DNA of 53,975 nt from Halobacteriales archaeon. GTDB taxonomy: Archaea > Halobacteriota > Halobacteria > Halorutilales > JAHENH01. The notes under the pieces are model-generated. The model searched no databases and had not been told where the DNA came from. It saw only the letters and a list, made by a program, of their open reading frames with translations. Below, piece by piece: positions 16,863 to 25,629 of the stretch (position 1 is its first letter; every line of letters begins with the position of its first letter). The translations under genes were made by a program, and so were the position numbers. The stretch is taken from the NCBI GenBank assembly GCA_018609935.1, contig JAHENH010000047.1, positions 1 to 53,975 of the forward strand. The letters run 5' to 3'.

Positions 16863-18065
16863 ATGGTTTTAGATCCTAGTGACCTTCCTGTTGATTCTGA
16901 CAAACTTGTTGATCTTGTAGAGAGATATGGAAGTCCCTTATATGTTACTAATGGTGAAATTATTGAGGAGAGATATAAGGAGATAGATGATTGTTTTTCT
17001 TCCGGTTCTGTTTATTATTCTGCTAAAGCTAATACTAATATACGGATACTTGAGTTATTAAAGAATGTTGGTGCCGGACTAGATGCGGTTTCTTTAGGGG
17101 AGATTGTTGCTGGAGAAAAAGCTGGTTTCACAAAAGATAATATGATGTATACTGGGGTAAACCCTCCTGAAGACGAGCTTATAGGTGTGGTCGAAAAAAA
17201 TATAAAAATAAATGTTGATTCAGATATGGAGCTTGATAGGTTAGCATCTATCAACCAAGAAAAAGAAATAGACAAAATAGGTGTCCGTGTAGATCCCGGA
17301 ATAGGTGCAGGACATAGTGAAGAAGTTGTAACTGGGGGTGGAACTAAGTTCGGTGTTAGAAATCCAATAAATATATATAAGAAAGCAGAGAGGTATGGTC
17401 TGAATCCTGTGGGTATACATATGCATATAGGTAGTGGTATAGTAGATATAGACCCATACATTGAAGCTATAGACAGTCTTGTTGAAATAATAGAAAAAAT
17501 AGAGAAATTAGGTATTGAACTAGAATATATAGATATAGGAGGGGGTTTCGGAGTTCCATATAGACCAGGAGATGAAAAAATAGACATCGAAAAATTATCT
17601 AAAAAAATTGAGGAAAGATATAGTTTTAAGTCTGAATTAATAATTGAGCCTGGACGTTATCTAGTTGCAGATTCTACTGTCTTTCTAACAAAAGTAAACA
17701 CTATAAAGGATAGATTTATAGGTGTTGATGGAGGGTTTAATATGTTTCCAAGACCTGCATTATATGGTTCCTATCATCATATAACAAATCTATCTAGGAA
17801 TTCAGATACAGATAAACAGAACTTCCATATAGTAGGGCCTCTATGCGAATCAGGAGATATATTAGCTAAAGACAGATCTCTATCCCCTCCTAAACAAGGT
17901 GATATACTCGGATTTCATACAGCTGGTGCTTATTGTTTTTCTATGGCTTCCAATTATAACTCCAGTAGACGTCCTCCTGAAGTATTAATAAAAAATAATA
18001 CATCTACATTGATACGTAGGAGAGAAACTTATGAAGACCTTTTTAAGAATATAAATTATAATTGA
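16863..18065 (+). CDS. lysA: Diaminopimelate decarboxylase
   Basis: This PLP enzyme makes L-lysine from meso-diaminopimelate. The 400-aa product has YSAKAN (PLP lysine) near residue 57, HMHIGSGI near 191, EYIDIGGGFGVPY near 220 and GPLCESGDILA near 322. GAYCFSMASNYNSS near 360 completes the DapDC fold type III pattern. Together with dapD in this window it indicates lysine synthesis by the succinylase DAP route. The cmk gene begins 11 bp downstream, so both are probably cotranscribed. Confidence 0.94.
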   Translation: MVLDPSDLPVDSDKLVDLVERYGSPLYVTNGEIIEERYKEIDDCFSSGSVYYSAKANTNIRILELLKNVGAGLDAVSLGEIVAGEKAGFTKDNMMYTGVNPPEDELIGVVEKNIKINVDSDMELDRLASINQEKEIDKIGVRVDPGIGAGHSEEVVTGGGTKFGVRNPINIYKKAERYGLNPVGIHMHIGSGIVDIDPYIEAIDSLVEIIEKIEKLGIELEYIDIGGGFGVPYRPGDEKIDIEKLSKKIEERYSFKSELIIEPGRYLVADSTVFLTKVNTIKDRFIGVDGGFNMFPRPALYGSYHHITNLSRNSDTDKQNFHIVGPLCESGDILAKDRSLSPPKQGDILGFHTAGAYCFSMASNYNSSRRPPEVLIKNNTSTLIRRRETYEDLFKNINYN

Positions 18066-18076
18066 GAACTAAATAG

Positions 18077-18598
18077 ATGAAGATAACAGTTAGTGGCCCT
18101 CCAGGTAGTGGAACTACAACACTTGCAAAAGCGCTATGTGGACATTTTGACCTTGAACATATTTCTAGTGGAGATATATTTAGGTCTCTAGCTGAGGAAA
18201 GAGATATTTCATTAGCTGGATTTGCTGAAATAGCAGAAAAAAACCATTCAATAGATAAAGAAATAGATGATAGACAAAGAAAGATCGCAGAAAAAAAAGA
18301 CAAAATACTCCTTGAAGGAAGGCTTTCAGGCTGGATAGTAAAAAACGCAGATCTAAGAATATATCTAGATGCTCCTTTAGATATTAGGGCAGAAAGAATT
18401 GCAGATAGAGAAGACAAAAAGATATCTAAAGCACATGAAGAGATAAAGGAAAGAGAAGCAAGTGAATCAAAAAGATATAAAAAGATATATGATATCGACA
18501 TATCAGACCTATCTCCCTATGATTTAGTTATAGATACCGGGGTATGGGATTCAGATGGTGTAATACAAATAGCTAAAACAGCTATAGAATCCCTCTAA
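18077..18598 (+). CDS. cmk: Cytidylate kinase, archaeal type
   Basis: The enzyme phosphorylates CMP/dCMP. The 173-aa protein starts MKITVSGPPGSGTTTLAK (P-loop) and has the NMP-binding region HISSGDIFRSLA. It continues with ILLEGRLSGWI and the lid RIADREDKK. Size and the GxxGSGTTT loop match short archaeal Cmk. It sits immediately behind lysA and ends before a hairpin that separates it from the convergent glycosyltransferase gene. Confidence 0.93.
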   Translation: MKITVSGPPGSGTTTLAKALCGHFDLEHISSGDIFRSLAEERDISLAGFAEIAEKNHSIDKEIDDRQRKIAEKKDKILLEGRLSGWIVKNADLRIYLDAPLDIRAERIADREDKKISKAHEEIKEREASESKRYKKIYDIDISDLSPYDLVIDTGVWDSDGVIQIAKTAIESL

Positions 18599-18643
18599 AC
18601 TAAAATATATATCCTAATAGTTATTTTCCAAGTTATTATAGGA

Positions 18644-18701
18644 TTTCTCAAAACATAGATCGTTTAAGTCCATCTGTTTTAGCCAGTCTTATTTTGAGAA
18701 A
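18644..18701. terminator. Hairpin between convergent genes, possible bidirectional terminator
   Basis: Perfect 10-bp arms TTTCTCAAAA (18644-18653) and TTTTGAGAAA (18692-18701) enclose a 38-nt loop that itself has AGAT/ATCT pairing. It lies midway between the ends of cmk (plus) and the glycosyltransferase gene (minus). Archaeal termination relies mainly on T-runs, so a structural or element-derived role is equally possible. Confidence 0.35.
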
Positions 18702-18732
18702 AGCCTGTTAAATTTTTTGAATAAATTAGTAT

Positions 18733-19638
18733 TTATCTTCCTTTTTCTTTTTCCTTTTGTATTGCTTTCATTTCGTCTCTATGTATCTCTACTAGGAAGT
18801 CACTAAGAGATGCGAAGATTAAAAACTGTATTCCAGCAAGCACTAGTAAAACTGTTAATACTGCTAAAAGTTCATGTGTTATATTATTTATATATCTTTC
18901 ATATACTACATATATACCAGATATTAGTCCAAAAAGTAGAATTATGGAACCTATAGATCCAAAATAGAAAAGGGGATTGCTTGTTTTCGCCATTCTATAT
19001 ATAGTTAAACCTATATTTGCACCATCTCGTATAGGTCTTAGTTTAGTATCCGAATTTTCAGGGCGTTCTTTATATGTTATGGGTACACTCAAAATATCCT
19101 GACCTCTTTTTAAGGCCTCTGCCGTCATTTCTGCCTCTATACCAAATCCTGTTTCATTCAATCTTAACGTTTCCACTGATTCAAGTGTAAATGCTCTATA
19201 TCCTGTCAATATATCATTTAGATCTTTTCCATGCGCTAATCTAAATAGAGAGTTTAGTAGTTTATTTCCTGTATAGTTAAGACGACTGAAGGATTTCCTG
19301 TTTGATAATCTATCCCCTAAAACATGGTCATATCCCTTCTTTAACGGATCCAAAAGTTTATTTACTTCCTCAGGTAGATATGTACCGTCACCGTCTATCA
19401 TAACTATATACTCAGTCTCTATCAATCGGATTGATTCTTGTACAGCTTGTCCCTTACCCTGTCCAGACTGTTCTATCACCCTTGCACCATTTTCTCTAGC
19501 TATACTTTTAGTATCATCTTGGCTGCCTCCATCTATAACTAATACATCATATCCTTTCTCTGCGAATTTTCTTACAACCTCTCCTATCGTAGCTTCCTCG
19601 TTTAAAGTGGGTATTAGGACTGTAACACCATCTTTCAT
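18733..19638 (-). CDS. GT2 polyprenol-phosphate glycosyltransferase (AglJ/DPM-like)
   Basis: The 301-aa protein is a family 2 glycosyltransferase: VTVLIPTLNEEATIGEV start, VIDGGSQDDTK, the DxD-type MIDGDGTYLPEE near 95 and GYRAF near 147. Two C-terminal transmembrane helices (about 228-252 and 260-285) anchor it to the membrane. Size and membrane tail match haloarchaeal AglJ, which adds the first sugar to dolichol phosphate for N-glycosylation, but sugar and acceptor cannot be proven by eye. No other agl genes are adjacent. Confidence 0.82.
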   Translation of the reverse strand: MKDGVTVLIPTLNEEATIGEVVRKFAEKGYDVLVIDGGSQDDTKSIARENGARVIEQSGQGKGQAVQESIRLIETEYIVMIDGDGTYLPEEVNKLLDPLKKGYDHVLGDRLSNRKSFSRLNYTGNKLLNSLFRLAHGKDLNDILTGYRAFTLESVETLRLNETGFGIEAEMTAEALKRGQDILSVPITYKERPENSDTKLRPIRDGANIGLTIYRMAKTSNPLFYFGSIGSIILLFGLISGIYVVYERYINNITHELLAVLTVLLVLAGIQFLIFASLSDFLVEIHRDEMKAIQKEKEKGR

Positions 19639-19696
19639 CTATATATTTTTAAAGAAATTTTCTTAGGGATTAACTATATATTTCATTTTAGTGTAT

Positions 19697-20371
19697 TTAA
19701 ACTTCTATGGATTCTCCAACATCTAAAATATGGACTTCAGCTGATTTTACTTTTTCTTCGAACTCTTCTGGATCCTGTTCTATTGGAGGAAATGTATTAT
19801 AGTGTATAGGTATAACTTCATCTACTCCCAGCCATTCTACAGCTATTGAAGCTTGATCTATACCCATAGTAAAATGATCACCTATTGGTATCGCAGCTAT
19901 ATCTGGACTATATATATCACCGATTACATCTTTCATATCACCAAATAAACCTGTATCACCTGGATGATACAAAGTTGTATCCCCATCGTCTATTATATAT
20001 CCTGATGGTGTACCACCATATATATCAAAGTTCCTATCTTCTGGAGATCCTGAAGAATGAAAAGCATGAACCATAGTAAATGAAACTCCCTCATAGTTAA
20101 AGGTTCCACCAATATTATATCCTACTGTGTCTTCATGACCTTTTTCCTCAAGATATTCAGAAACCTCAGGCTGACATATAACTTTAGCTTCAAATTTATC
20201 TGCATCACCAACATGGTCAAAATGGCCATGAGTTATAGCTATTAAGTCTGGACCCAAATCTTCATCTGATATATCATTCATTGAATTACCTTCTATAAAA
20301 GGATCTACCAACACATTAACCCCAGAAGTTTCTATATCCAAAAATGAGTGCCCCTGCCACGTTAATTTCAT
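19697..20371 (-). CDS. Metallo-beta-lactamase-fold hydrolase (UPF0173 type)
   Basis: The 224-aa product starts MKLTWQGHSFLDIE and carries the metal motif THGHFDHVGD near residue 50. Other metal-ligand positions are HAFHSSG, YHPGDTGLFGD, PIGDHFTMG and IPIHYNTFPPI. This is the full pattern of the UPF0173 metal-dependent hydrolases; the physiological substrate is unknown. In-frame sequence upstream to 20440 gives a poorly conserved extension, so ATG 20371 is chosen. It is divergent from trm5. Confidence 0.88.
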   Translation of the reverse strand: MKLTWQGHSFLDIETSGVNVLVDPFIEGNSMNDISDEDLGPDLIAITHGHFDHVGDADKFEAKVICQPEVSEYLEEKGHEDTVGYNIGGTFNYEGVSFTMVHAFHSSGSPEDRNFDIYGGTPSGYIIDDGDTTLYHPGDTGLFGDMKDVIGDIYSPDIAAIPIGDHFTMGIDQASIAVEWLGVDEVIPIHYNTFPPIEQDPEEFEEKVKSAEVHILDVGESIEV

Positions 20372-20504
20372 AATATCCTCGAAGAGATCAACCCACAAAA
20401 AACTACCGACGACAAAATAACGCATAGGTCTATTAACCAAAAACAGAAAAAAGTGTTAGATAGATAAGACATACATCATAGTTTAATATTTATAAAACTA
20501 ATAA

Positions 20505-21500
20505 ATGTATGTGAAGTCTAGATGTATAGAAGTCAATACTAAAGATGGTGAAAAAGCAAGGAAGCTACTTGCTGAAAAAGATCTACTAGATACCAGCCTT
20601 AAAATAAAAAACAAAAATGGACACCTATACATTCCTATAAAAGAAAAAATAGACAGTCTAGATAGTATATCTGGAATAGACTACGAAATAGATGAGGAAA
20701 CTTTTGAACTACGTTCTAATCCTACATCTCCAAAAGAAATACTAGGAAGAAAGCCAAGCTATGAAATAATTGGTGATATAGCTCTTCTAGAAAAAAACGA
20801 ACCAGAAAAAGCTGGAGAAGCTATACTAAGAGCTGACAACAACATAGATTCAGTTTATAGAATAACATCTCCAGTAGAAGGTGAAAGAAGAGTACGAAAC
20901 TTAGAATATATATGTGGTGAAAAGACAACAGAAACAATATATCGGGAATATGACAGAGAATTTCTAGTTGATTTAAGTGAAGTATATTTTTCTCCTAGAC
21001 TAGCAAATGAAAGAAGGAGAATTATAGAAAAAACCTCTGAAAATGAAAAAGTATTCGATATGTTTGCAGGTGTAGGACCATATACTGTTGGAACAGCACA
21101 AAAAAAAGCTAAAGTGATAGCTGTAGATAAAAATCCGGAAGCGTACAAATATCTTGAAAAAAACATCAAACGAAACAACATACAAGATAGAGTAAAAACA
21201 TATAATTGTGATGTAAAGAAAATAGCAAAAAAAATAAATAAAATTGACAGAATTATAATGGATTATCCTCAAGGAGCGAAAGAATTCCTAGATGCCGCGT
21301 TAGACACAATAAAAGAAACTGCAGCCATACATTTCTATGATATATCACCAGAACAAAAATTCGAAAAATCGAAAAACAAAATTGAAAAGAAAGCTAAGAA
21401 ACAAGGATTCAATATAAAAGACATCAACATAAAAAAAGTTAGATCTTATGCACCAGGAATCTACAATATATGTATTGATACAAGACTAAAAAAATACTAA
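20505..21500 (+). CDS. trm5: tRNA (guanine37-N1)-methyltransferase Trm5
   Basis: The enzyme methylates G37 of tRNAs with SAM, preventing frameshifting. The 331-aa protein has the archaeal Trm5 layout: an N-terminal D1 domain (1-75), a middle domain with YEIIGDIALLEK near 85, and a class I methyltransferase domain with VFDMFAGVGPYTVG near 183. The motif IIMDYPQGAKEFLD near 247 stands where Trm5 usually has NLP. ATG 20505 is likely a leaderless or near-leaderless start. Confidence 0.88.
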   Translation: MYVKSRCIEVNTKDGEKARKLLAEKDLLDTSLKIKNKNGHLYIPIKEKIDSLDSISGIDYEIDEETFELRSNPTSPKEILGRKPSYEIIGDIALLEKNEPEKAGEAILRADNNIDSVYRITSPVEGERRVRNLEYICGEKTTETIYREYDREFLVDLSEVYFSPRLANERRRIIEKTSENEKVFDMFAGVGPYTVGTAQKKAKVIAVDKNPEAYKYLEKNIKRNNIQDRVKTYNCDVKKIAKKINKIDRIIMDYPQGAKEFLDAALDTIKETAAIHFYDISPEQKFEKSKNKIEKKAKKQGFNIKDINIKKVRSYAPGIYNICIDTRLKKY

Positions 21501-21552
21501 TTCGTTTATTCCCATCTTAAGATAGGAAAAAAAGGATAGGAGGAGGAAGAAT

Positions 21553-22782
21553 TCATGTTCCTGTTTCCCATTGTTTTATGTATTGTTCTTGTTCTTCTGT
21601 TAGATCGTCTATCTGTATGTTTAGGCCGTCAAGTTTTATTCTAGCTACTTTTTCATCTATCATTCTAGGTACATCATATACTCCTGGTTTTTGTTTTGGG
21701 TTGTCATTTATATATTTAACTGTTAATGCCTGTAGGGCAAATGATTGATCCATTACTTCTATTGGATGTCCTAGAGAAATTGGTGATGCTAAGTTAACTA
21801 GTCGACCCTGAGCTAATAGGTTTATTTTCCTATCATCTTCTAGTATATATTGTTTTATTCCATCTCTTGGTTGTCGTTGGCTTTTCGAGAGTTCTTCTAG
21901 ATCTTCGATGTCTATTTCTACATTGAAATGACCTGCATTTGCTAGTACTGCACCGTTTTTCATTTCTTTGAAATGTTTTTTTCTTATAACTCTCTTGTTT
22001 CCTGTAGCAGTAATAAATATATCTCCTTTTTTTGATGCCTCGTCCATTGTTGTTACTGTGTATCCTTCCATGTGTGCTTCAAGAGCTCTTCTTGGGTCCG
22101 TCTCCGTTATATATACTTTAGCCCCTAACCCTTCAGCTTTTTTGGCAATTCCTCTTCCACATCTTCCATAACCTCCAACAACTAGTTTTTTTCCTGCGAA
22201 AAGAAGATTTGTAGTCATCGCTATATTACTTAGAGAAGATTCACCTGTTCCATGTATATTATCAAAATTAGCTTTTGTTGGAGTATCATTAACAGCAAAC
22301 ACAGGATATTCTAAGGCTTTATCTTTTTCCATAGATCTCAACCTATTTACGCCGGTTGTAGTTTCTTCACATCCTCCAATAACTGAATCAAGCAGGCTAG
22401 GATGTTCTTTATGTAGTCTAAAAATTAAATCACATCCATCATCAATAGTGACATCTGGTTTGTGGTCTAAAACTTTATCAATAGCTTTATAGTATTCTTC
22501 CTTATCAACTCCATGTTTAGCATAGCTTGTAATACCATTTTTCTTGTCTAAAGCTTCAGAAACGTCATCATGTGTAGATAATGGATTACATCCGGTTATA
22601 GCTATTTTTGCACCAGCTTTAGATAAAACCTCAACTAACACTGCAGTCTTTGCTTCCACATGCATAGCCATCCCAATAGTCAACCCTTCTAGTGGTTTTC
22701 GTTTACTGAACTCCTCTTCTATTTTTTTTAATGCCGGCATATTCTCTTTTGCCCAATCTATTTTACGTTGTCCTTCTTCCAT
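21553..22782 (-). CDS. ahcY: S-adenosylhomocysteine hydrolase
   Basis: The enzyme splits SAH to adenosine and homocysteine, keeping SAM methyltransferases active. The 409-aa protein shows [27 protein letters not shown] and [12 protein letters not shown]. The NAD-binding loop is GGYGRCGRG near residue 203 and [10 protein letters not shown] lies near 295. This is the short, archaeal/bacterial form. It is monocistronic; tRNA-iMet lies upstream on the same strand. In archaea the related enzyme can prefer inosine-containing substrate, which cannot be judged here. Confidence 0.95.
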   Translation of the reverse strand: MEEGQRKIDWAKENMPALKKIEEEFSKRKPLEGLTIGMAMHVEAKTAVLVEVLSKAGAKIAITGCNPLSTHDDVSEALDKKNGITSYAKHGVDKEEYYKAIDKVLDHKPDVTIDDGCDLIFRLHKEHPSLLDSVIGGCEETTTGVNRLRSMEKDKALEYPVFAVNDTPTKANFDNIHGTGESSLSNIAMTTNLLFAGKKLVVGGYGRCGRGIAKKAEGLGAKVYITETDPRRALEAHMEGYTVTTMDEASKKGDIFITATGNKRVIRKKHFKEMKNGAVLANAGHFNVEIDIEDLEELSKSQRQPRDGIKQYILEDDRKINLLAQGRLVNLASPISLGHPIEVMDQSFALQALTVKYINDNPKQKPGVYDVPRMIDEKVARIKLDGLNIQIDDLTEEQEQYIKQWETGT

Positions 22783-22904
22783 CTTAAAAAAAATTGGATT
22801 ACTATGTCTAAGGATGTTACGTTATTATCTGATAATAAGTAGTAAAGTTCTATATCTTTGAAGATGGTGTATATAACTTGATTTTGTAAAAAATATTTTA
22901 GAAA

Positions 22905-22980
22905 TAGCGGGGCCTCGATTCGAACGAGGGATCTCCGGGTTATGAGCCCGGCGGAATTGTCCAGGCTATCCCACCCCGCT
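22905..22980 (-). tRNA. Initiator tRNA-Met (CAT)
   Basis: The 76-nt cloverleaf on the minus strand has acceptor AGCGGGG/CCCCGCT with A1-U72 and discriminator A. The anticodon stem CCGGG/CCCGG contains three consecutive G-C pairs next to loop CTCATAA (anticodon CAT), and the T loop is TTCGAAT. A1-U72 plus three G-C pairs are the marks of the archaeal initiator. There is no intron and no encoded CCA. Confidence 0.95.
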
Positions 22981-23206
22981 ATTTGTTCTTTGGTGGTTTT
23001 TCAGTTTTAACGGTTCCGGTATCTCCTTAATATAAAATATAGAATCTATCCAGATTTTATAGATAGGTTTTTTATATATAATGGAAGTATAGAGAATCTT
23101 TATGTGTTTTTCTTTAGGTTAGTATTTATTCCGGAAGGGAAGGGGTTTTAGCTTTTTGTGTTAAGAAAAAAGTAGTTTTTTGGAGGGGGAAAGCTAATTC
23201 CATGAC

Positions 23207-24907
23207 ATGAGTGAGGTAGTGGAGTTGGCAAAGAGGCGTGGATTTCTTTATCCAAGTTTTGAGATATATGGCGGTGTAGCAGGTTTTTGGGACTATGGCC
23301 CTTTAGGATCTAGATTAAAAAATAATATACTTGATTTGTGGAGAGATATATATGTGCTACAAGAAGGATTTGAGGAAATTGACACTCCTACTATTGGAAA
23401 AAGAAAAGTATTTGAAGCTAGTGGTCATGCTTCAGGTTTTTCCGATTTTTTAATACGTTGTAGAGATTGTGGAGAATTTTATAGAGCTGACCATTTAGTA
23501 GAAAAAGTTGTTGGGATAGAAAATGCTGATGGATTGTCAAAGAAGGAATTATCTAATATTATACAGAGAGAACAAATAGAGTGTGACGGATGTAGTTCTA
23601 GATTAGAGGGAGAGGTTGAGGATTTTAATTTGATGTTTGAAACCCAGATTGGACCTTCAGGAGATAGAAAGGGATTTTTACGTCCCGAAACTGCTCAAGG
23701 CATATTTATCGATTTTAAAAGACTTAAGAGGTATTTTAGGGAAAAATTACCGTTTGGTGTTTCCCAAATAGGAAAAGCATATAGAAATGAAATAAATCCT
23801 AGACAGTCAGTTGTCCGTTTAAGAGAGTTCCAACAGGCTGAAGTTGAATTTTTTAAACATCCTGAACAGGAGCTAGATATAGAGGCTTTAGAGGATGTTG
23901 AAGTACGTCTTTATCCTATAGAAAAACAAGAAACAGATGACGAAGCTTTTTTAACTACGGTTGGTGAGAGCTTAGATGATGGTTTGATTGAAAGTGAAAC
24001 TATAGCTTATTTTATTGCTAGAAGTCAGCAGTGGTATGAAGACATAGGTATAGATATGTCACGACTTCGTTTTAGGCAACATCTTCCAGAGGAGAGAGCT
24101 CATTATGCTACAGACTGTTGGGATGGTGAAGCTCTAACAGAGTATGGTTGGATAGAACTTAACGGGATAGCTGATAGGGGTAGTTATGATTTGTTGAGAC
24201 ATGAAGAATATTCGGGAGAAGAATTCTCTGTGTTTCAAGAATATGATGAAGCAGTAGTTAAAGAAAAAAAAGTTTTAGATCCTGATATGAGTGTTTTAGG
24301 ACCTAAATTTGGAGAAAAAACACAAGATGTCGTTGAGGAACTTGAAAGATTAAAAAATGAGTCCCCAGAAGTTTTTAGTTCTGATGAAATCGAAGTTGAA
24401 ATAGATGGTGAGACATTCACTATAGATAGTAAAGCAGCAGGGTTTGATATAAAGAAGGTTAGAGAGACAGGGAAAAATATTGTTCCACAGGTAATTGAAC
24501 CTTCCTATGGTATTGATAGAATAGTCTATACTATATTAGAACATTCATTTGATAAAGATACGATAGATGGTGAACAAAGAAATGTTCTCCGTCTTCCTAG
24601 CTATATATCTCCTATAGATGTAGCCGTTCTACCGTTAGTTTCTAAGGATGGACTAGATGAAATGGCAAAACAGATAGAAGAACATCTTCGTAAACAAGGA
24701 TTTATGGTTAAATATGATGATTCCGGAGCTATAGGTAGAAGATACAGGAGACAGGATGAAATAGGAACACCTTTCGTAGTTACTGTTGATTATGATAGCT
24801 TAGAGGACGACACAGTAACTTTAAGGAATAGAGATACAACAAAACAGGAAAGAGTAGAGAGGCAAAAATTAGTTGAAAGGCTTAATGAACTTAAAGACAG
24901 CATCTGA
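23207..24907 (+). CDS. glyS: Glycyl-tRNA synthetase, archaeal/eukaryotic class II type
   Basis: The 566-aa alpha2-type GlyRS charges tRNA-Gly. It shows the start LAKRRGFLYPSFEIYGGVAGFWDYGPLG and zinc-ribbon cysteines (CRDCGEF, CDGCSS). Class II motif 2 region is YRNEINPRQSVVRLREF, followed by GWIELNGIADRG and the motif 3 region PSYGIDRIVYTIL. A C-terminal anticodon-binding domain follows. A 226-bp gene-free leader separates it from the divergent tRNA-iMet. The dolichol-kinase-like gene starts inside its last codons. Confidence 0.96.
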   Translation: MSEVVELAKRRGFLYPSFEIYGGVAGFWDYGPLGSRLKNNILDLWRDIYVLQEGFEEIDTPTIGKRKVFEASGHASGFSDFLIRCRDCGEFYRADHLVEKVVGIENADGLSKKELSNIIQREQIECDGCSSRLEGEVEDFNLMFETQIGPSGDRKGFLRPETAQGIFIDFKRLKRYFREKLPFGVSQIGKAYRNEINPRQSVVRLREFQQAEVEFFKHPEQELDIEALEDVEVRLYPIEKQETDDEAFLTTVGESLDDGLIESETIAYFIARSQQWYEDIGIDMSRLRFRQHLPEERAHYATDCWDGEALTEYGWIELNGIADRGSYDLLRHEEYSGEEFSVFQEYDEAVVKEKKVLDPDMSVLGPKFGEKTQDVVEELERLKNESPEVFSSDEIEVEIDGETFTIDSKAAGFDIKKVRETGKNIVPQVIEPSYGIDRIVYTILEHSFDKDTIDGEQRNVLRLPSYISPIDVAVLPLVSKDGLDEMAKQIEEHLRKQGFMVKYDDSGAIGRRYRRQDEIGTPFVVTVDYDSLEDDTVTLRNRDTTKQERVERQKLVERLNELKDSI

Positions 24908-25487
24908 AGAACTAGGTAGAAGAGTAATACATAGTCTTTCAGGTATTGTTGCAATACTATATCTTTTAGATATATATGCGTGGAGCGAAATACAGGCCCT
25001 AACAGCACTAGCATTTGTTTCTGTCGTTTATCTAGAATATGACCGTTTAGTTCTAGGCAATTCTTTTTTTCCATTCTATAGAAACTATGAAAAAAATACA
25101 TTAGCGGGATATTCCTGGGCCGTATTCGGCATATTTCTAGCAGTGTTTCTATTTAAACCATCAATAGCAGTAGTTTCAATTTTTCTTTTAAGTTTTGCAG
25201 ACCCCATACAAGGAATAATATATAACAAATTTGGGCCATCAGAGTTCAGAAAAATCAAACCAGTATCTATGCTTTCAATTATGTTTCTAATATCACTAAT
25301 CATAGCAACATCTGTTTCTCAACTACAAAAAATAGATCTCTCAATGATAGAAATTATATCAGGAGCACTAGGAGCTACTCTAGCAGACGGAACAAAATTC
25401 AATATTAAAGAATATATATTAGATGACAACCTAACAATACCACTATACTCCGGATTAGCTATGACAATAACAGAATGGATAATATAA
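24885..25487 (+). CDS. Dolichol kinase/phosphatidate cytidylyltransferase-like membrane protein
   Basis: The 200-aa protein (ATG 24885, overlapping the glyS end by 23 bp) starts with EELGRRVIHSLSGIVAILYLL. It has at least six hydrophobic helices, with LEYDRL near residue 48, SFADPIQGI near 107 and a Gly/Ala-rich GALGATLADGTKF near 166. This matches the polytopic SEC59/DGK1/CdsA-like kinases, which use CTP to phosphorylate dolichol or related lipids. Coupling with glyS recurs in haloarchaea. The substrate is inferred from the family. Confidence 0.72.
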   Translation: MNLKTASEELGRRVIHSLSGIVAILYLLDIYAWSEIQALTALAFVSVVYLEYDRLVLGNSFFPFYRNYEKNTLAGYSWAVFGIFLAVFLFKPSIAVVSIFLLSFADPIQGIIYNKFGPSEFRKIKPVSMLSIMFLISLIIATSVSQLQKIDLSMIEIISGALGATLADGTKFNIKEYILDDNLTIPLYSGLAMTITEWII

Positions 25488-25629
25488 AATACAAATAAAA
25501 AACTTAATTAACTAAAATACATCCTTTTTATATGTTTTATTTTAAGATATATGTCCACCAATTATCAGAATATAGTATTAGAAATAGGATAGTATATTTA
25601 TATACAAACTTTTTGTTTTATATAAAGAG

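Noticed and set aside
22981..23206. T-box or other riboswitch in the glyS leader
   Set aside because: T-boxes are bacterial, and no conserved riboswitch core is visible in the AT-rich leader.
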